From Chloroflexota bacterium (lineage in GTDB: Bacteria; Chloroflexota; Dehalococcoidia; Lucifugimonadales; GCA-2719675), in the NCBI GenBank assembly GCA_002719675.1, contig PBID01000009.1:1-60185 (forward strand): a stretch of 60,185 nt of DNA, given 5' to 3'. The translations under genes were made by a program, and so were the position numbers. The notes beneath the pieces are model-generated. The model saw only the letters and a program-made list of their open reading frames with translations. It was not told where the DNA came from and did not search any database. Below, piece by piece: positions 8,482-16,812 of the stretch. Within the stretch, counting starts at the first letter, position 1, and each line of letters opens with the position of its first letter.

Positions 8482-9432
8482 TTATAAGTTATATGCTTTG
8501 CAAGCTGTGCCACCCATAATCATCTCAAGATCAGATGTGGTCATATAATCACATCTTTCTTTCATATAATCAAACTGGTACTTATATTGTTTTAGTATTG
8601 GTAATTGTATTGAAGTAAACTCAGAACCCCACATAAGTTTATCTGGTCCAAATGTGTCATAGAACACCTTGATTGCTTGATCGTTTTCACCATAACGACT
8701 AGGTTGAGACCTGAGTCCATCCATGCCAGGCATTATTTCGTGATAAACATTTCGTTTAGCTATTTCAATTGCTCCTGGTGGCAATTGAACATTACCTTTG
8801 GAATCGAAAATTTGTGAAGAAGTAAAATTACCTGGTGGTATTGGTGCAGTCAAAGGTGGTGCTAGTCCATGCATCAAAACAATCACAATATTCGGGAATT
8901 TGTCTATTACATTCAATAACATAGGGCATATAATTTCTAAATTATCGTTATAAACAGTTATTGCAACAGGAACCTTCAACTCTTCAATCAAGTTCCATTG
9001 CGGATCGAATCTTTTATTATCAAAATGAAAGAAAGGATGAGGGGATCCCCACTCAGCAGGATCAGCCCCTTGAGCTTTTGCGTTTTCTGGATGCCACGGA
9101 TCATAATAAATTCCATGAAATCCAAATTCATCAACTTGATATTTTAGTGCTTCAAGGCCTTCTTCACCAGGTAATAATCGTTCATCAATTTTTCCAATGG
9201 CAGCGAATCTGTCAGGATATTCTTTGAGAACCCTTTTGTGATATTTTCCTAAATAACCAGAACAATGTAGAACTTGCATATCAATTCCCAATTGGTCCAT
9301 TAAATTAAGGTTGTCTTGATATCCCATGCCATATTTAAATTGTTGGTTATAGTCATCTAAAGTTTCAATATCCTGACTTTCGACTTGGCTAATATGTGAA
9401 TGGCTATCTACAACCTTAACTGATGAACTCAT
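8482..9432 (-). CDS. Amidohydrolase family 2 (ACMSD-like TIM barrel)
   Basis: 316 aa. Begins with VVDSHSHISQVE, the metal-binding HxH equivalent. Further family marks are HCSG, an invariant HG near the middle (VLMHGLAPP) and MWGSEFTS, the C-terminal Asp/Glu metal-ligand region. Members decarboxylate or hydrolyse small acids and amides; the substrate is unknown. The start has a good Shine-Dalgarno (CAGGAG). It converges on the BNR gene with only 6 bp between stops. Confidence 0.85.
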   Translation of the reverse strand: MSSSVKVVDSHSHISQVESQDIETLDDYNQQFKYGMGYQDNLNLMDQLGIDMQVLHCSGYLGKYHKRVLKEYPDRFAAIGKIDERLLPGEEGLEALKYQVDEFGFHGIYYDPWHPENAKAQGADPAEWGSPHPFFHFDNKRFDPQWNLIEELKVPVAITVYNDNLEIICPMLLNVIDKFPNIVIVLMHGLAPPLTAPIPPGNFTSSQIFDSKGNVQLPPGAIEIAKRNVYHEIMPGMDGLRSQPSRYGENDQAIKVFYDTFGPDKLMWGSEFTSIQLPILKQYKYQFDYMKERCDYMTTSDLEMIMGGTACKAYNL

Positions 9433-9527
9433 TTTAACTCCTGTTGTATTAAAACAAATGAATTTTTATAGTAATTCATATTATGATTTTAGATGAGATT
9501 ATACATCCGTTTATAGAAAAATCAATG

Positions 9528-9533
9528 TATAAT
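9528..9533 (+). promoter_or_regulatory. -10 element (TATAAT) for leaderless TPR lipoprotein
   Basis: TATAAT ends 8 nt before the ATG at 9542, the same spacing as at 4529 and 28262. No Shine-Dalgarno is seen. Confidence 0.5.
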
Positions 9534-9541
9534 TTTATATT

Positions 9542-10084
9542 ATGAGATTAATAAAATTGGTTCCGATTTACATATTGTGTGTATTGTTGGTATTTTGTGA
9601 AAGTGAAAAAGAAATTGTCACAGAATCTTCTGTTTCAATTGCGAGATTTGCTACTACACCAGAAGAAATTAATCAACCAACACCAACTGCTCAAAGTTAT
9701 TTTAACCAAGGTCTGTCTTTTGATAGAATTCATCGATATAACGAAGCGATTAAAAGTTTCACAAAATCTATTGAATTAAATCAAGATATCTCGACATATT
9801 ATTGGCGAGGTGAATCTTATAAAAGATCTGGTCAATATCAAAATTCTATAGATGATTTCACTATATTTTTGAATGCAAATTCTGAAACAACATATAGTAA
9901 TTTATATATTTCTGAAGGATATTCTTCGAGAGGGTATTCTTATTATCAGTTGAGAAAATATCAAAAAGCCTTGGATGATTTTAACAAATCTATAGAATTA
10001 CAACCAAGCAATGAAAGATATTTACGAGCATTGATTAATAATGCTAAAGATTCACTAGCCAAGTCTCAACGAATTTCCAACTAA
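9542..10084 (+). CDS. TPR-repeat lipoprotein
   Basis: 180 aa with a hydrophobic N-terminus ending in VLLVFC, a probable lipobox. A Thr/Pro linker follows, then about three TPR units (residues about 50-165; patterns YFNQGLSFDRIHRYNEAIKS, YYWRGESYKRSGQYQNSIDD, SRGYSYYQLRKYQKALDD). It is probably a membrane-anchored extracytoplasmic protein-interaction module. Its TPR units resemble those of the SPFH/TPR protein at 1-1542. It appears leaderless. Confidence 0.82.
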   Translation: MRLIKLVPIYILCVLLVFCESEKEIVTESSVSIARFATTPEEINQPTPTAQSYFNQGLSFDRIHRYNEAIKSFTKSIELNQDISTYYWRGESYKRSGQYQNSIDDFTIFLNANSETTYSNLYISEGYSSRGYSYYQLRKYQKALDDFNKSIELQPSNERYLRALINNAKDSLAKSQRISN

Positions 10085-10141
10085 CGGGACCTGCAGATAA
10101 ATATTTTGGGTTATAATAACTAAAAAATCAGGAGATATTAA

Positions 10142-10720
10142 TTGAAAAATACATTTGATAAAGGACCTGAGTCATGGTGTTCTTATGATTATCATGCCAG
10201 CATAGTAGCTGGAAAAAATAATATTTTTATTTTGCCTACTCATGTAAAAACTGGTGGCGTAAATAACTCTGGATATATATGGGCAGATCAAACAAGATGG
10301 AGCGCAGATACTCCTGAAGTTCCGATGTCTATTTTGCCATTTATTTTTTATAGGAGTTGGATCAATGCAGATTTTATTAATTTAGAGGATGCTTCTGTTT
10401 CAGTTTATCTTAGAGGAGATGATTTAAATTTATTTAATGCAAAATGTTATTTTTGGATCCTTGGCAATGGATCAAGATGGCATAATATTGCAAATCCATT
10501 AGAAATTTCCAAAAGTGAATGGGCAAAGACACCTCAAAAAATTGATATTTCTTCAAACGAATCTGATTGGCATAATAGTTGGAATTCTAGAAACAGATCC
10601 TCTTCTTTAATAGAAGATTTAAGAAATTGTGAAAGTTATGGTTTTTCTTTTGTAGGTTTTGAGGAAGAGGTTTCAGGTAAGTTTTCTATGGATGAATTTG
10701 AAATAAAATTTTTATCTTAA
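10142..10720 (+). CDS. Beta-sandwich-like protein of unknown function
   Basis: 192 aa starting at TTG, chosen because AGGAG lies 7 nt upstream; no ATG gives a comparable protein. It has no signal peptide or membrane helix. It is rich in Trp, Asn, Ser and aromatic residues, with alternating strand-like segments (ASVSVYLRGDD, FSMDEFEIKFL) resembling concanavalin- or galactose-binding-type sandwiches. The overall plan resembles the 236-aa protein at 44494, which also has a 'V-x-L/I-RxxGD' strand in the middle and a DxxxIxF end. Relationship and function are inference. Confidence 0.65.
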   Translation: MKNTFDKGPESWCSYDYHASIVAGKNNIFILPTHVKTGGVNNSGYIWADQTRWSADTPEVPMSILPFIFYRSWINADFINLEDASVSVYLRGDDLNLFNAKCYFWILGNGSRWHNIANPLEISKSEWAKTPQKIDISSNESDWHNSWNSRNRSSSLIEDLRNCESYGFSFVGFEEEVSGKFSMDEFEIKFLS

Positions 10721-10828
10721 ATTGTTTTTTTGTATTTCTTAAATATAGAACTCGTGACTAATTGACATTAATTAGGCTGATTTGTAATGTAATTTGAATC
10801 ATATATTACTTTTTGAAAGGGGTGTATT

Positions 10829-11446
10829 ATGGGTTCAAAAATTCAGATTGGATTACTTCTAATCATCGGTACGATTTGTGCTGGTATTGGTTGGATGGGT
10901 TTGTATCCTGGTGGTCCAGATGATTCTTCTGCTGAGCTAGCTCAAAAACTCTTAGATGGTGGTGTTACTGCAAAAATTGCAATATTAATGGGGTATGGTG
11001 GTATGATTACAGTGCTGACAGCATTGGTAGTTATGTCAAGAGGAATGGCTATGGGAGGTGGAGCAGGATCTTCTTATACAAATATTGCAATGATACTTTT
11101 TATGGCGGTTCTTGCTGGAATGGTTACAGCGCTTGGATTTGAATATGGTTCAACTGAAGCTGGTTCAGTTCAAGAAGCTGCAATACTTCAAGGAGTTACG
11201 GCCGCAGGAGGTGGAGCATCCTCACTTATATTAGGTGTTTCGATGCTTTTACTAGGTGTAGGAATATTTATTGAAAAGAATTTAAATATTTCAACTAGTA
11301 TTCTTGCAGTTATTGCATCAATAACATTGATTCTTTCGGCATTTTTAAGTGGCGATATTTCTACCACTTTACAATGGATTGGTTGGAGTTCATTCATGTT
11401 AAGCACTATTTTAATGGGTGTTTTTACATTGAGATCCGATAGCTAA
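10829..11446 (+). CDS. Multi-span membrane protein, paralogue 1 of 3
   Basis: 205 aa with about six hydrophobic helices. It begins with KIQIGLLLIIGTICAGIGW, strongly like the starts of the proteins at 34806 (ALTGLLLIIGPILM) and 54525 (MVGWMLVVGPILAF). All three have a polar, Asp/Gly/Ala-rich loop after helix 1 and a long hydrophobic second half. SD AAAGGGG precedes the ATG. A terminator follows at 11468-11508. No function is recognised; it is a small lineage-type membrane family. Confidence 0.8.
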   Translation: MGSKIQIGLLLIIGTICAGIGWMGLYPGGPDDSSAELAQKLLDGGVTAKIAILMGYGGMITVLTALVVMSRGMAMGGGAGSSYTNIAMILFMAVLAGMVTALGFEYGSTEAGSVQEAAILQGVTAAGGGASSLILGVSMLLLGVGIFIEKNLNISTSILAVIASITLILSAFLSGDISTTLQWIGWSSFMLSTILMGVFTLRSDS

Positions 11447-11467
11447 ATCGAAGTCTAGTTTTGATAT

Positions 11468-11508
11468 TGAAAGCCCCTGATATTTCGTCAGAGGGCTTTC
11501 AGTTTTTT
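11468..11508 (+). terminator. Rho-independent terminator
   Basis: The stem TGAAAGCCC/GGGCTTTCA is extended by CTGA/TCAG across a small bulge and followed by six T residues. It separates the membrane-protein gene from the DUF2203 gene. Confidence 0.85.
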
Positions 11509-11521
11509 AGGAGACATTTAA

Positions 11522-11920
11522 ATGACTCGTTATTTTACTCTAGAAGAAGCTCAAGAGTTGGTGAATTGGCTTGAGGAAATTTTTAATGGTTTAAGTAAGC
11601 TACTTAAGCGATTAGATGAGTTAAATGATAATATCGAACAATTGGAAAATCCGGTAATATCTAACGGTTTAGATGATGTAGTAACCCAACGCATCGAATC
11701 TATGGAACAAGAATTAAGTCAAACATTGACCAAAATAAATGAACAAATTCAAACTGTTCATCAACGTGGAATCTTAGTTAAAAGCATCCAAAATGGTCTT
11801 GTAGATTTCCCTTATATTTTTGAAGACAGAGAAGTATATTTGTGCTGGCATTCAGGTGAGCAAGAAATCAAATATTGGCACGAGATAGATACAGGGTTCC
11901 CTGGTAGAAAGCCATTATAA
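11522..11920 (+). CDS. DUF2203 family protein
   Basis: 132 aa, normal for the family. It has a helical N-terminal half (FTLEEAQELVNWLEE, then a coiled coil to about residue 85) and the characteristic C-terminal part: GLVDFPYIFEDREVYLCW, then EIKYWHEIDTGFPGRKPL. No function is established for the family, which occurs in Chloroflexota, Deinococcota and actinobacteria. It starts 13 nt after the terminator T-run; AGGAG at 11509-11513 is the ribosome binding site. Confidence 0.9.
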   Translation: MTRYFTLEEAQELVNWLEEIFNGLSKLLKRLDELNDNIEQLENPVISNGLDDVVTQRIESMEQELSQTLTKINEQIQTVHQRGILVKSIQNGLVDFPYIFEDREVYLCWHSGEQEIKYWHEIDTGFPGRKPL

Positions 11921-11939
11921 GTAAATTTGTTTTAGAATA

Positions 11940-12056
11940 TCAGTTAAGGAATTCTACCCAAATTAAGATCACAGCTCCAAAAATTATATATGCTAAAATC
12001 AAGTGAATTGCACCGAAAGTTGAAGTAATTTTTTTTAAAAATTTATTAAGAGACAT
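11940..12056 (-). CDS. Small single-span membrane protein (38 aa)
   Basis: A short open frame: basic start MSLNKFLKK, then one hydrophobic helix (AIHLILAYIIFGAVILIWV). It is first in line on the minus strand in a stretch of other small membrane-protein genes, although it lies downstream of them. No clear Shine-Dalgarno is seen. It fits the gap between DUF2203 and the 65-aa gene. Possibly a real microprotein; low certainty. Confidence 0.4.
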   Translation of the reverse strand: MSLNKFLKKITSTFGAIHLILAYIIFGAVILIWVEFLN

Positions 12057-12102
12057 AGATGTTAATTACACATATTTTTGGTTAATCCAAATTTGAGAAA
12101 TT

Positions 12103-12300
12103 TCATATTTGTGAAAACCAAAAATAATAGAATATAAAAGGTGTTATCACAACAAACCCGATCCCCAAAAGCGTTCTGATGATTTTCCTGTAAGGTCTCC
12201 CTTTGAGAGTTTTATCTGTTTCCTGGAATGTGCCATAAGCTATAAAAAGATAAAAAATTGGCAGAAAAATACTTGTTAAGGTAAAGAAAATATTTCTCAT
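12103..12300 (-). CDS. Small two-span membrane protein (65 aa)
   Basis: Two hydrophobic segments (residues about 4-24 and 43-61) are separated by a basic loop (TDKTLKGRPYRKIIR). Lys/Arg content in the loop suggests it faces the cytoplasm. It is 27 bp after the 78-aa gene on the same strand, so cotranscription is likely. No family is recognised. Confidence 0.6.
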   Translation of the reverse strand: MRNIFFTLTSIFLPIFYLFIAYGTFQETDKTLKGRPYRKIIRTLLGIGFVVITPFIFYYFWFSQI

Positions 12301-12327
12301 GTTTTGATCAAATTAAATACTTTGAAA

Positions 12328-12564
12328 TCACTTTTTTTGATCAAGAGATTTCATTTTTCCTTCGGGTTTCATTTTCCATCCCTGCTTCATTTTCCAATTT
12401 TTATTATGCTTCCAAGAATGATTGTGATGCTTATACTTGTAGCAATCTTTGGTGGTGCTATGATTATTGGAATTGAGCCTTACTAATTCAACAGCAGTAT
12501 ATATTTGGGTCACGACAAGAATAGTAACTACTATAATCAACGCCAATTGAATCTTATTTCCCAT
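12328..12564 (-). CDS. Small membrane-anchored protein with His/Lys/Trp-rich tail (78 aa)
   Basis: A strong AGGAGG lies 5 nt before the ATG. One N-terminal membrane helix (IQLALIIVVTILVVTQIY) is followed by a tail with repeated HxxHSWKHNK and WKMKxxxKMK patterns. The tail is highly basic, with His residues that could bind metal or nucleic acid/lipid headgroups (inference). An overlapping plus-strand frame at 12304-12486 is rejected because it lacks a comparable RBS. Confidence 0.65.
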   Translation of the reverse strand: MGNKIQLALIIVVTILVVTQIYTAVELVRLNSNNHSTTKDCYKYKHHNHSWKHNKNWKMKQGWKMKPEGKMKSLDQKK

Positions 12565-12618
12565 ATTGGCCTCCTTTGATTGTGATTATTTAAATTGTAA
12601 ATGTGAGTTATTTAATTC

Positions 12619-13182
12619 TTATTTACCATCTACAGCAATAGCGCTAGACCAAGTCCAACCTTCTAAACCTTTATTTGGCCCTTCAAGAACTTTTACTTTA
12701 ACTAAAGCAGTAGGAAGTTTACTTAGGGGCATACCAGGTCTCATTATCATTGTATGCTGACAATCATTTGTTGGTGCTCCAATAACTTCAATCTTTGTTC
12801 CGATTTCAAAAGGTACACCAGCCCCATTTTTATGTTCGTTAATTTCACAAAAAGGTTCTTTTCTTTGTGACTCAGGATTATAAGCTCGAATTGATTCTGT
12901 TATCGTATCCCAGATGCTATGAGGGACTTTTTTTCTAACACAATGTGAGATAGTATCGTCACATTTACTTTGTTTTTCGCTGGCGCCTCCCTGGGCGTTT
13001 CCATCACCTACCAGGAGTTTGTTAATGTAAACTTTAGGTTCTTGTAAAGTTCCTGTCTTACCAGTACTTAAAGCTTCACCAGAACTTGAAGAAGAATCAG
13101 AATTTGATTCAGAATCAGATGTACTACAAGCAGCAAAAGTTAATGTAGTTAATATAGTTAATATTAATAAAGTTTTTACCAT
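12619..13182 (-). CDS. SH3-like EGWTW-family lipoprotein, subfamily A
   Basis: 187 aa. Signal peptide with lipobox FAAC, then a Ser-rich linker. A Cys-containing segment follows (CDDTISHCVRKKVPHSIW). The C-terminal domain (about 115-187) has PFCEINE, GVPFEIGTKIEVIG, NDCQ and ends LEGWTWSSAI. That final GWxW...A pattern resembles the closing strand of bacterial SH3 domains. Conserved Cys in FCxINE and NDC could form a disulfide. It is one of eight such lipoproteins in the window, closest to those at 36285 and 37856. Function unknown. Confidence 0.82.
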   Translation of the reverse strand: MVKTLLILTILTTLTFAACSTSDSESNSDSSSSSGEALSTGKTGTLQEPKVYINKLLVGDGNAQGGASEKQSKCDDTISHCVRKKVPHSIWDTITESIRAYNPESQRKEPFCEINEHKNGAGVPFEIGTKIEVIGAPTNDCQHTMIMRPGMPLSKLPTALVKVKVLEGPNKGLEGWTWSSAIAVDGK

Positions 13183-13268
13183 TTTGGCCTCGAAATTATT
13201 TTATATTTGAAAAATCTTTAAAACATTATAATCGATTTTAGTTTAAATTATTTAGTTTTTAAAAGTGT

Positions 13269-13715
13269 TTAATTTATGATTCTTGTATATTTATTTGGAT
13301 TTAGTATCCTACATGTTGTTTTTTTCCCGAACCATTTGTAACGTTTTGTAGCTATTTGGTCGTATATCAAATCTCTCAAAAATAAAGGTATTAAATAAAA
13401 GATTTTTGTGAATTGGTATACTCCTCCTAGTTCAGATAAAATATCTATAACAGCGTTTGATTTGATTTTAAATGTACCATTTTTAAAGTAAACAATAGTA
13501 TTGAGGTTTTTGTTCTGTTTCTCTTGGAATCCAATTTCATTTAAGATGTTTGTAGCTGTTTTTGACTGTAAAGTTGCGAACAAAAACTTTTGTTTTTCAT
13601 CTTTGGAGATAAGAAAATCGACGGTTTTGTTACATAGAATACAATATCCATCAAAAAAGATAATTATTTTTTTACTCACTGTTGCAGCAACTATTTTTTG
13701 AATTTTTTGATCCAT
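13269..13715 (-). CDS. DCC-family thiol-disulfide oxidoreductase (DUF393)
   Basis: 148 aa with the family motif FFDGYCILCNKTVDFL, giving a CxxC (Cys25/Cys28). Length is typical. Members are thioredoxin-fold-like proteins often next to lipid or redox genes. The 5' end overlaps the DUF1365 gene by 25 bp, so it is the last gene of the fatty-acid modification cluster. An internal GTG at 13676 would give a start closer to the domain. Confidence 0.87.
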   Translation of the reverse strand: MDQKIQKIVAATVSKKIIIFFDGYCILCNKTVDFLISKDEKQKFLFATLQSKTATNILNEIGFQEKQNKNLNTIVYFKNGTFKIKSNAVIDILSELGGVYQFTKIFYLIPLFLRDLIYDQIATKRYKWFGKKTTCRILNPNKYTRIIN

Positions 13716-14515
13716 TTAATAAATTTCATTTTATTAATATAAGACGGAGAACTAGATATATAGGTGTTTTGGTTTTGTGGCTCAGGTTTTTGATAAAATT
13801 TCAATTTTTTTATTATCATTAAACGGAATGCCTGGCTCAAAATTCTAAATTCTGTAAAATATGCTATGGTTACAATTTTTATTAAAGATTTCAATAAAAT
13901 TGAATTGGCAAAATTGGTTTTATAGCCATTGAAATTTGCGGTAATAATTGGAGTGTCATTTTTTATTAGGTGGATTGAAATATTTATTTGATTTTCATTC
14001 AGGTCAAATTTGAATTTATAATGCCCTTGCATGTCTGCAAAAGGAGACACATGGAATTCCTTTTTGTTGAAAAATACCGAAACTGTTTTGTCTAATTTTT
14101 GTTTATCTAAAACATATGTGTGAGCTTCTCCAAAAGTATTATTTACTTCAACTATGGCAAGTTCGAGATCTTTTTTTTCTTTATCCAGTTGGAAAAAAAA
14201 TGTTGCAGGATTAAAAACATGACCTAAAACGCTAGGCGTAGTTAGAACTATCATTTGATTGTTTTTGTTATATTTTGCATTGTATTTAAGGAGTTTATTT
14301 AATGCTGTTCTAAAGTTGGTGTTTTCACCGCCCAAGTGATTCTTAGCATAAATTGACAATATCCTAAATTTATTCAATCCAAAAATAAAGGATGATGTTT
14401 TATTTGAATCTACATCTAGTGCTAACATCACATGTTTATATTGGAAATGATGTGCTTTAGGGTAGGATCTCTGATGGGTTAGTTTTCCAATGTAAATACC
14501 TTCAGATATAGACAT
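13691..14515 (-). CDS. DUF1365 family protein
   Basis: 274 aa. Characteristic marks: IYIGKLTHQRSYPKAHHFQY at the start, then SVLGHVFNPATFFFQ and NTFGEAHTY. DUF1365 proteins are typically encoded beside a COG2907-type FAD oxidoreductase and CFA-synthase-family methyltransferases, as here. That association points to modification of membrane fatty acids; biochemical activity is not established. The start lies 1 nt after the stop of the upstream oxidoreductase gene. Confidence 0.9.
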   Translation of the reverse strand: MSISEGIYIGKLTHQRSYPKAHHFQYKHVMLALDVDSNKTSSFIFGLNKFRILSIYAKNHLGGENTNFRTALNKLLKYNAKYNKNNQMIVLTTPSVLGHVFNPATFFFQLDKEKKDLELAIVEVNNTFGEAHTYVLDKQKLDKTVSVFFNKKEFHVSPFADMQGHYKFKFDLNENQINISIHLIKNDTPIITANFNGYKTNFANSILLKSLIKIVTIAYFTEFRILSQAFRLMIIKKLKFYQKPEPQNQNTYISSSPSYINKMKFIKWIKKFKK

Positions 14516-14516
14516 A

Positions 14517-15776
14517 CTAAAACCGTTTTAATATTTCTTTTGATACATTTAATCCGGATAAATATCCGTCTTCATGAAAACCAAATCCAAAATATGAACC
14601 ACAAAATAAAATTCTGGATTGTTTATTTAAATGTAAGAGTGTATTTTGCATTTTAATTGCATCTTGCCCTAATATTGGATGCGTATATTCGGTTGTATAG
14701 ATTATATTTTCTTTTTTCAATGAATCAGGTGGATTTACTGAAACAATATATTCTTTATTAGATTTAATTTTCTGAAGCCTGTTCATGTAGTAATGAATGG
14801 ATTCCTTAGATTGATCAATAGATTCATTAGATGTGATGAAATTCCAAGAAGCCCAAATATTTTTATTTTTTGATAAAACATTTGAATCGGTATGTAAAAC
14901 AATTTGGTTTTTTGAATACTTAAATGCAGATAAAATTTTTTGTTGATCTTGAGTAGGAGAATTCAACATAGATAATGTTTCATCTGCGTGGCTTGCCATT
15001 ACAATTAAATCAAATTCTTGGATGTAATTATGTTTTCCTTGAATTATGACTTTATTATCCGATTGTCTAATATTAATTACTTCGGCGTTTTTAATGATGG
15101 CACCCTTAAAGCCTGTTTCGAATTTTTTTATATATTCTTTACTACCTCCTGCAATTGTGTACCATTGTTCTCTTTGTCCAATTTGCAATAACCCATGGTT
15201 GTGAAAAAAATTAACATAAGAAGTTACAGGGTATTGTTCTATTTCTTCTTGAGGGCAAGACCAAATTGCTCCTGCGATAGGGAAAAAATAATTTTTCATT
15301 ACAAATTCTGGACAGTGAATTTTTTCTAGATATTCCTTGATCGTAAAATTTGAAGAATTTAATTTTCCTGCTTGAAAGTCATGATCTAATATTTTTGAAT
15401 ATTTAGTTATTAGATAAAGAAGTCGATAATGATTTGGAGAGAATATTTTTCGCAAATTTGGCAGAAGTCCTTTCAAAGTACCTGCGTATTGAATATTTGT
15501 GTTTTTGTTGAAATAAGAAAATGACATGTCAGATTTTATTAGTGGGACATTCAAGTTCTTTAAAAAATTAGAAAAATTGGGATAATTTTTATGATTCATT
15601 ACTATGAAACCTGTATCAATAAATAAATCATTTGAATTATCATCTTTTACATGAATTGTGTTTGAGTGTCCACCTAATTTTTTGTTTTTTTCAATTAGTG
15701 TAACTGTATGTTTTTTTTGTAAATTATATGCTGCTGAAATGCCAGAAATTCCAGCTCCCACTATTGCGATATTCAT
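14517..15776 (-). CDS. FAD-dependent amine-oxidase-like oxidoreductase (COG2907)
   Basis: 419 aa. The N-terminal Rossmann fold has GAGISGISAAYNL, an acidic residue ending strand 2 (LIEKNKKLGGH) and the GGHSNT motif. The C-terminal FAD-binding segment reads LFCGSYFGFGFHEDG. It is translationally coupled to the methyltransferase gene (ATGA overlap, 15773-15776). In the conserved DUF1365/CFA clusters this protein is thought to act on unsaturated or methylated acyl chains; the exact reaction is unknown. Confidence 0.9.
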   Translation of the reverse strand: MNIAIVGAGISGISAAYNLQKKHTVTLIEKNKKLGGHSNTIHVKDDNSNDLFIDTGFIVMNHKNYPNFSNFLKNLNVPLIKSDMSFSYFNKNTNIQYAGTLKGLLPNLRKIFSPNHYRLLYLITKYSKILDHDFQAGKLNSSNFTIKEYLEKIHCPEFVMKNYFFPIAGAIWSCPQEEIEQYPVTSYVNFFHNHGLLQIGQREQWYTIAGGSKEYIKKFETGFKGAIIKNAEVINIRQSDNKVIIQGKHNYIQEFDLIVMASHADETLSMLNSPTQDQQKILSAFKYSKNQIVLHTDSNVLSKNKNIWASWNFITSNESIDQSKESIHYYMNRLQKIKSNKEYIVSVNPPDSLKKENIIYTTEYTHPILGQDAIKMQNTLLHLNKQSRILFCGSYFGFGFHEDGYLSGLNVSKEILKRF

Positions 15777-16810
15777 GATTTATTTTTGGATTTTTTTGTG
15801 AATAAATATTGTTTAATATACCATTCATTACCATCTTTGTATCCGAATAATTCAGCACAAATTATGAAAAATAATTTCCATCGATTGATGAATATTTTTA
15901 GATCTGTTGCTTTATATTTGCCTGATAGAGATGAGAATATATACTGCGAGTTATCCTCAAGATTTTTGAGCCAAGCGTAAAGAGTTTTTGAATAGTGTTT
16001 TCCATTTTCTGACCATGAATTTTTTAGAACTAAGTTGGAATCAATATCATTGTAAAACCCATCATATGGCATCATTCCATTGGTGAAAAAATATTTTGAC
16101 ATCCAAGATGATTTCAAATTGTCGAAATCCTGAGGATAGGATTTATGGTTAAAAACCTGAAAAAAAAGCATTCCATTTTCATTTAGCCAAGATTGTGTAC
16201 GTTTTAGTAATTTTGAAACATTATACATATGTTCAAACATTTCAATTGAAATGATTTTATCGAATTTCATTTTAGTATCAAAGTCGTTCATGTCTGAATG
16301 AATAATTTCAATATTATTTAAGCTTTTTCTTTTTGCTATTTTTTTAATGTATTTGAATTGATGGATTGAATTTGTTACTGAAATCAGTTTGTTATTTGGA
16401 AATTTTGAAGCTAAATATATGGATAAAGACCCCCAACCACATCCTAATTCTAAAATAGATTCACCTGTTTTAATTTTTGCTCTATCTAAATATTTCTCTA
16501 GAGATGTGATTTCTGCTTGAGTTAAATCTGCTTCCTTATGAGGCCAGAATGATCCGCTGTATTTTAGGTTGCTACCTAAAACAGTTTTAAAGAAATCTAT
16601 AGGGAATTCATAGTGTTGTTTATTTGCATCCTGAGTTGATTTGGCTAAAGGACCTTCGGAATGTTTTAAACAGAATGTTTTTTGTAATGTCAATAAGTCA
16701 TTTTTTTTATCAGAAAATTTTGACAAATGCCTTTTTAGCATATATTGGATGGATTTAATTAATATCTTTCTGGGGATTAAAGAATGATTTATGAGAAATT
16801 CGTACCACAT
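15773..16810 (-). CDS. CFA-synthase-family SAM-dependent methyltransferase (second copy)
   Basis: 345 aa cytoplasmic enzyme. The SAM-binding loop is ILELGCGWGSLSIYLA. Other family marks are VTNSIHQFKYI and IEMFEHMYN (the Glu and an adjacent His). The N-terminus is shorter than in true cyclopropane synthases, matching the 'CFA-like' methyltransferases of DUF1365 clusters. It lies 2 nt downstream of the canonical CFA synthase gene. Its acceptor is probably an acyl chain, but small-molecule methylation cannot be excluded. Confidence 0.88.
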   Translation of the reverse strand: MWYEFLINHSLIPRKILIKSIQYMLKRHLSKFSDKKNDLLTLQKTFCLKHSEGPLAKSTQDANKQHYEFPIDFFKTVLGSNLKYSGSFWPHKEADLTQAEITSLEKYLDRAKIKTGESILELGCGWGSLSIYLASKFPNNKLISVTNSIHQFKYIKKIAKRKSLNNIEIIHSDMNDFDTKMKFDKIISIEMFEHMYNVSKLLKRTQSWLNENGMLFFQVFNHKSYPQDFDNLKSSWMSKYFFTNGMMPYDGFYNDIDSNLVLKNSWSENGKHYSKTLYAWLKNLEDNSQYIFSSLSGKYKATDLKIFINRWKLFFIICAELFGYKDGNEWYIKQYLFTKKSKNKS

Positions 16811-16812
16811 AT

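Noticed and set aside
12304-12486. 60-aa plus-strand frame
   Set aside because: Antisense to a frame with strong AGGAGG and a membrane-anchor plan; no RBS of its own.
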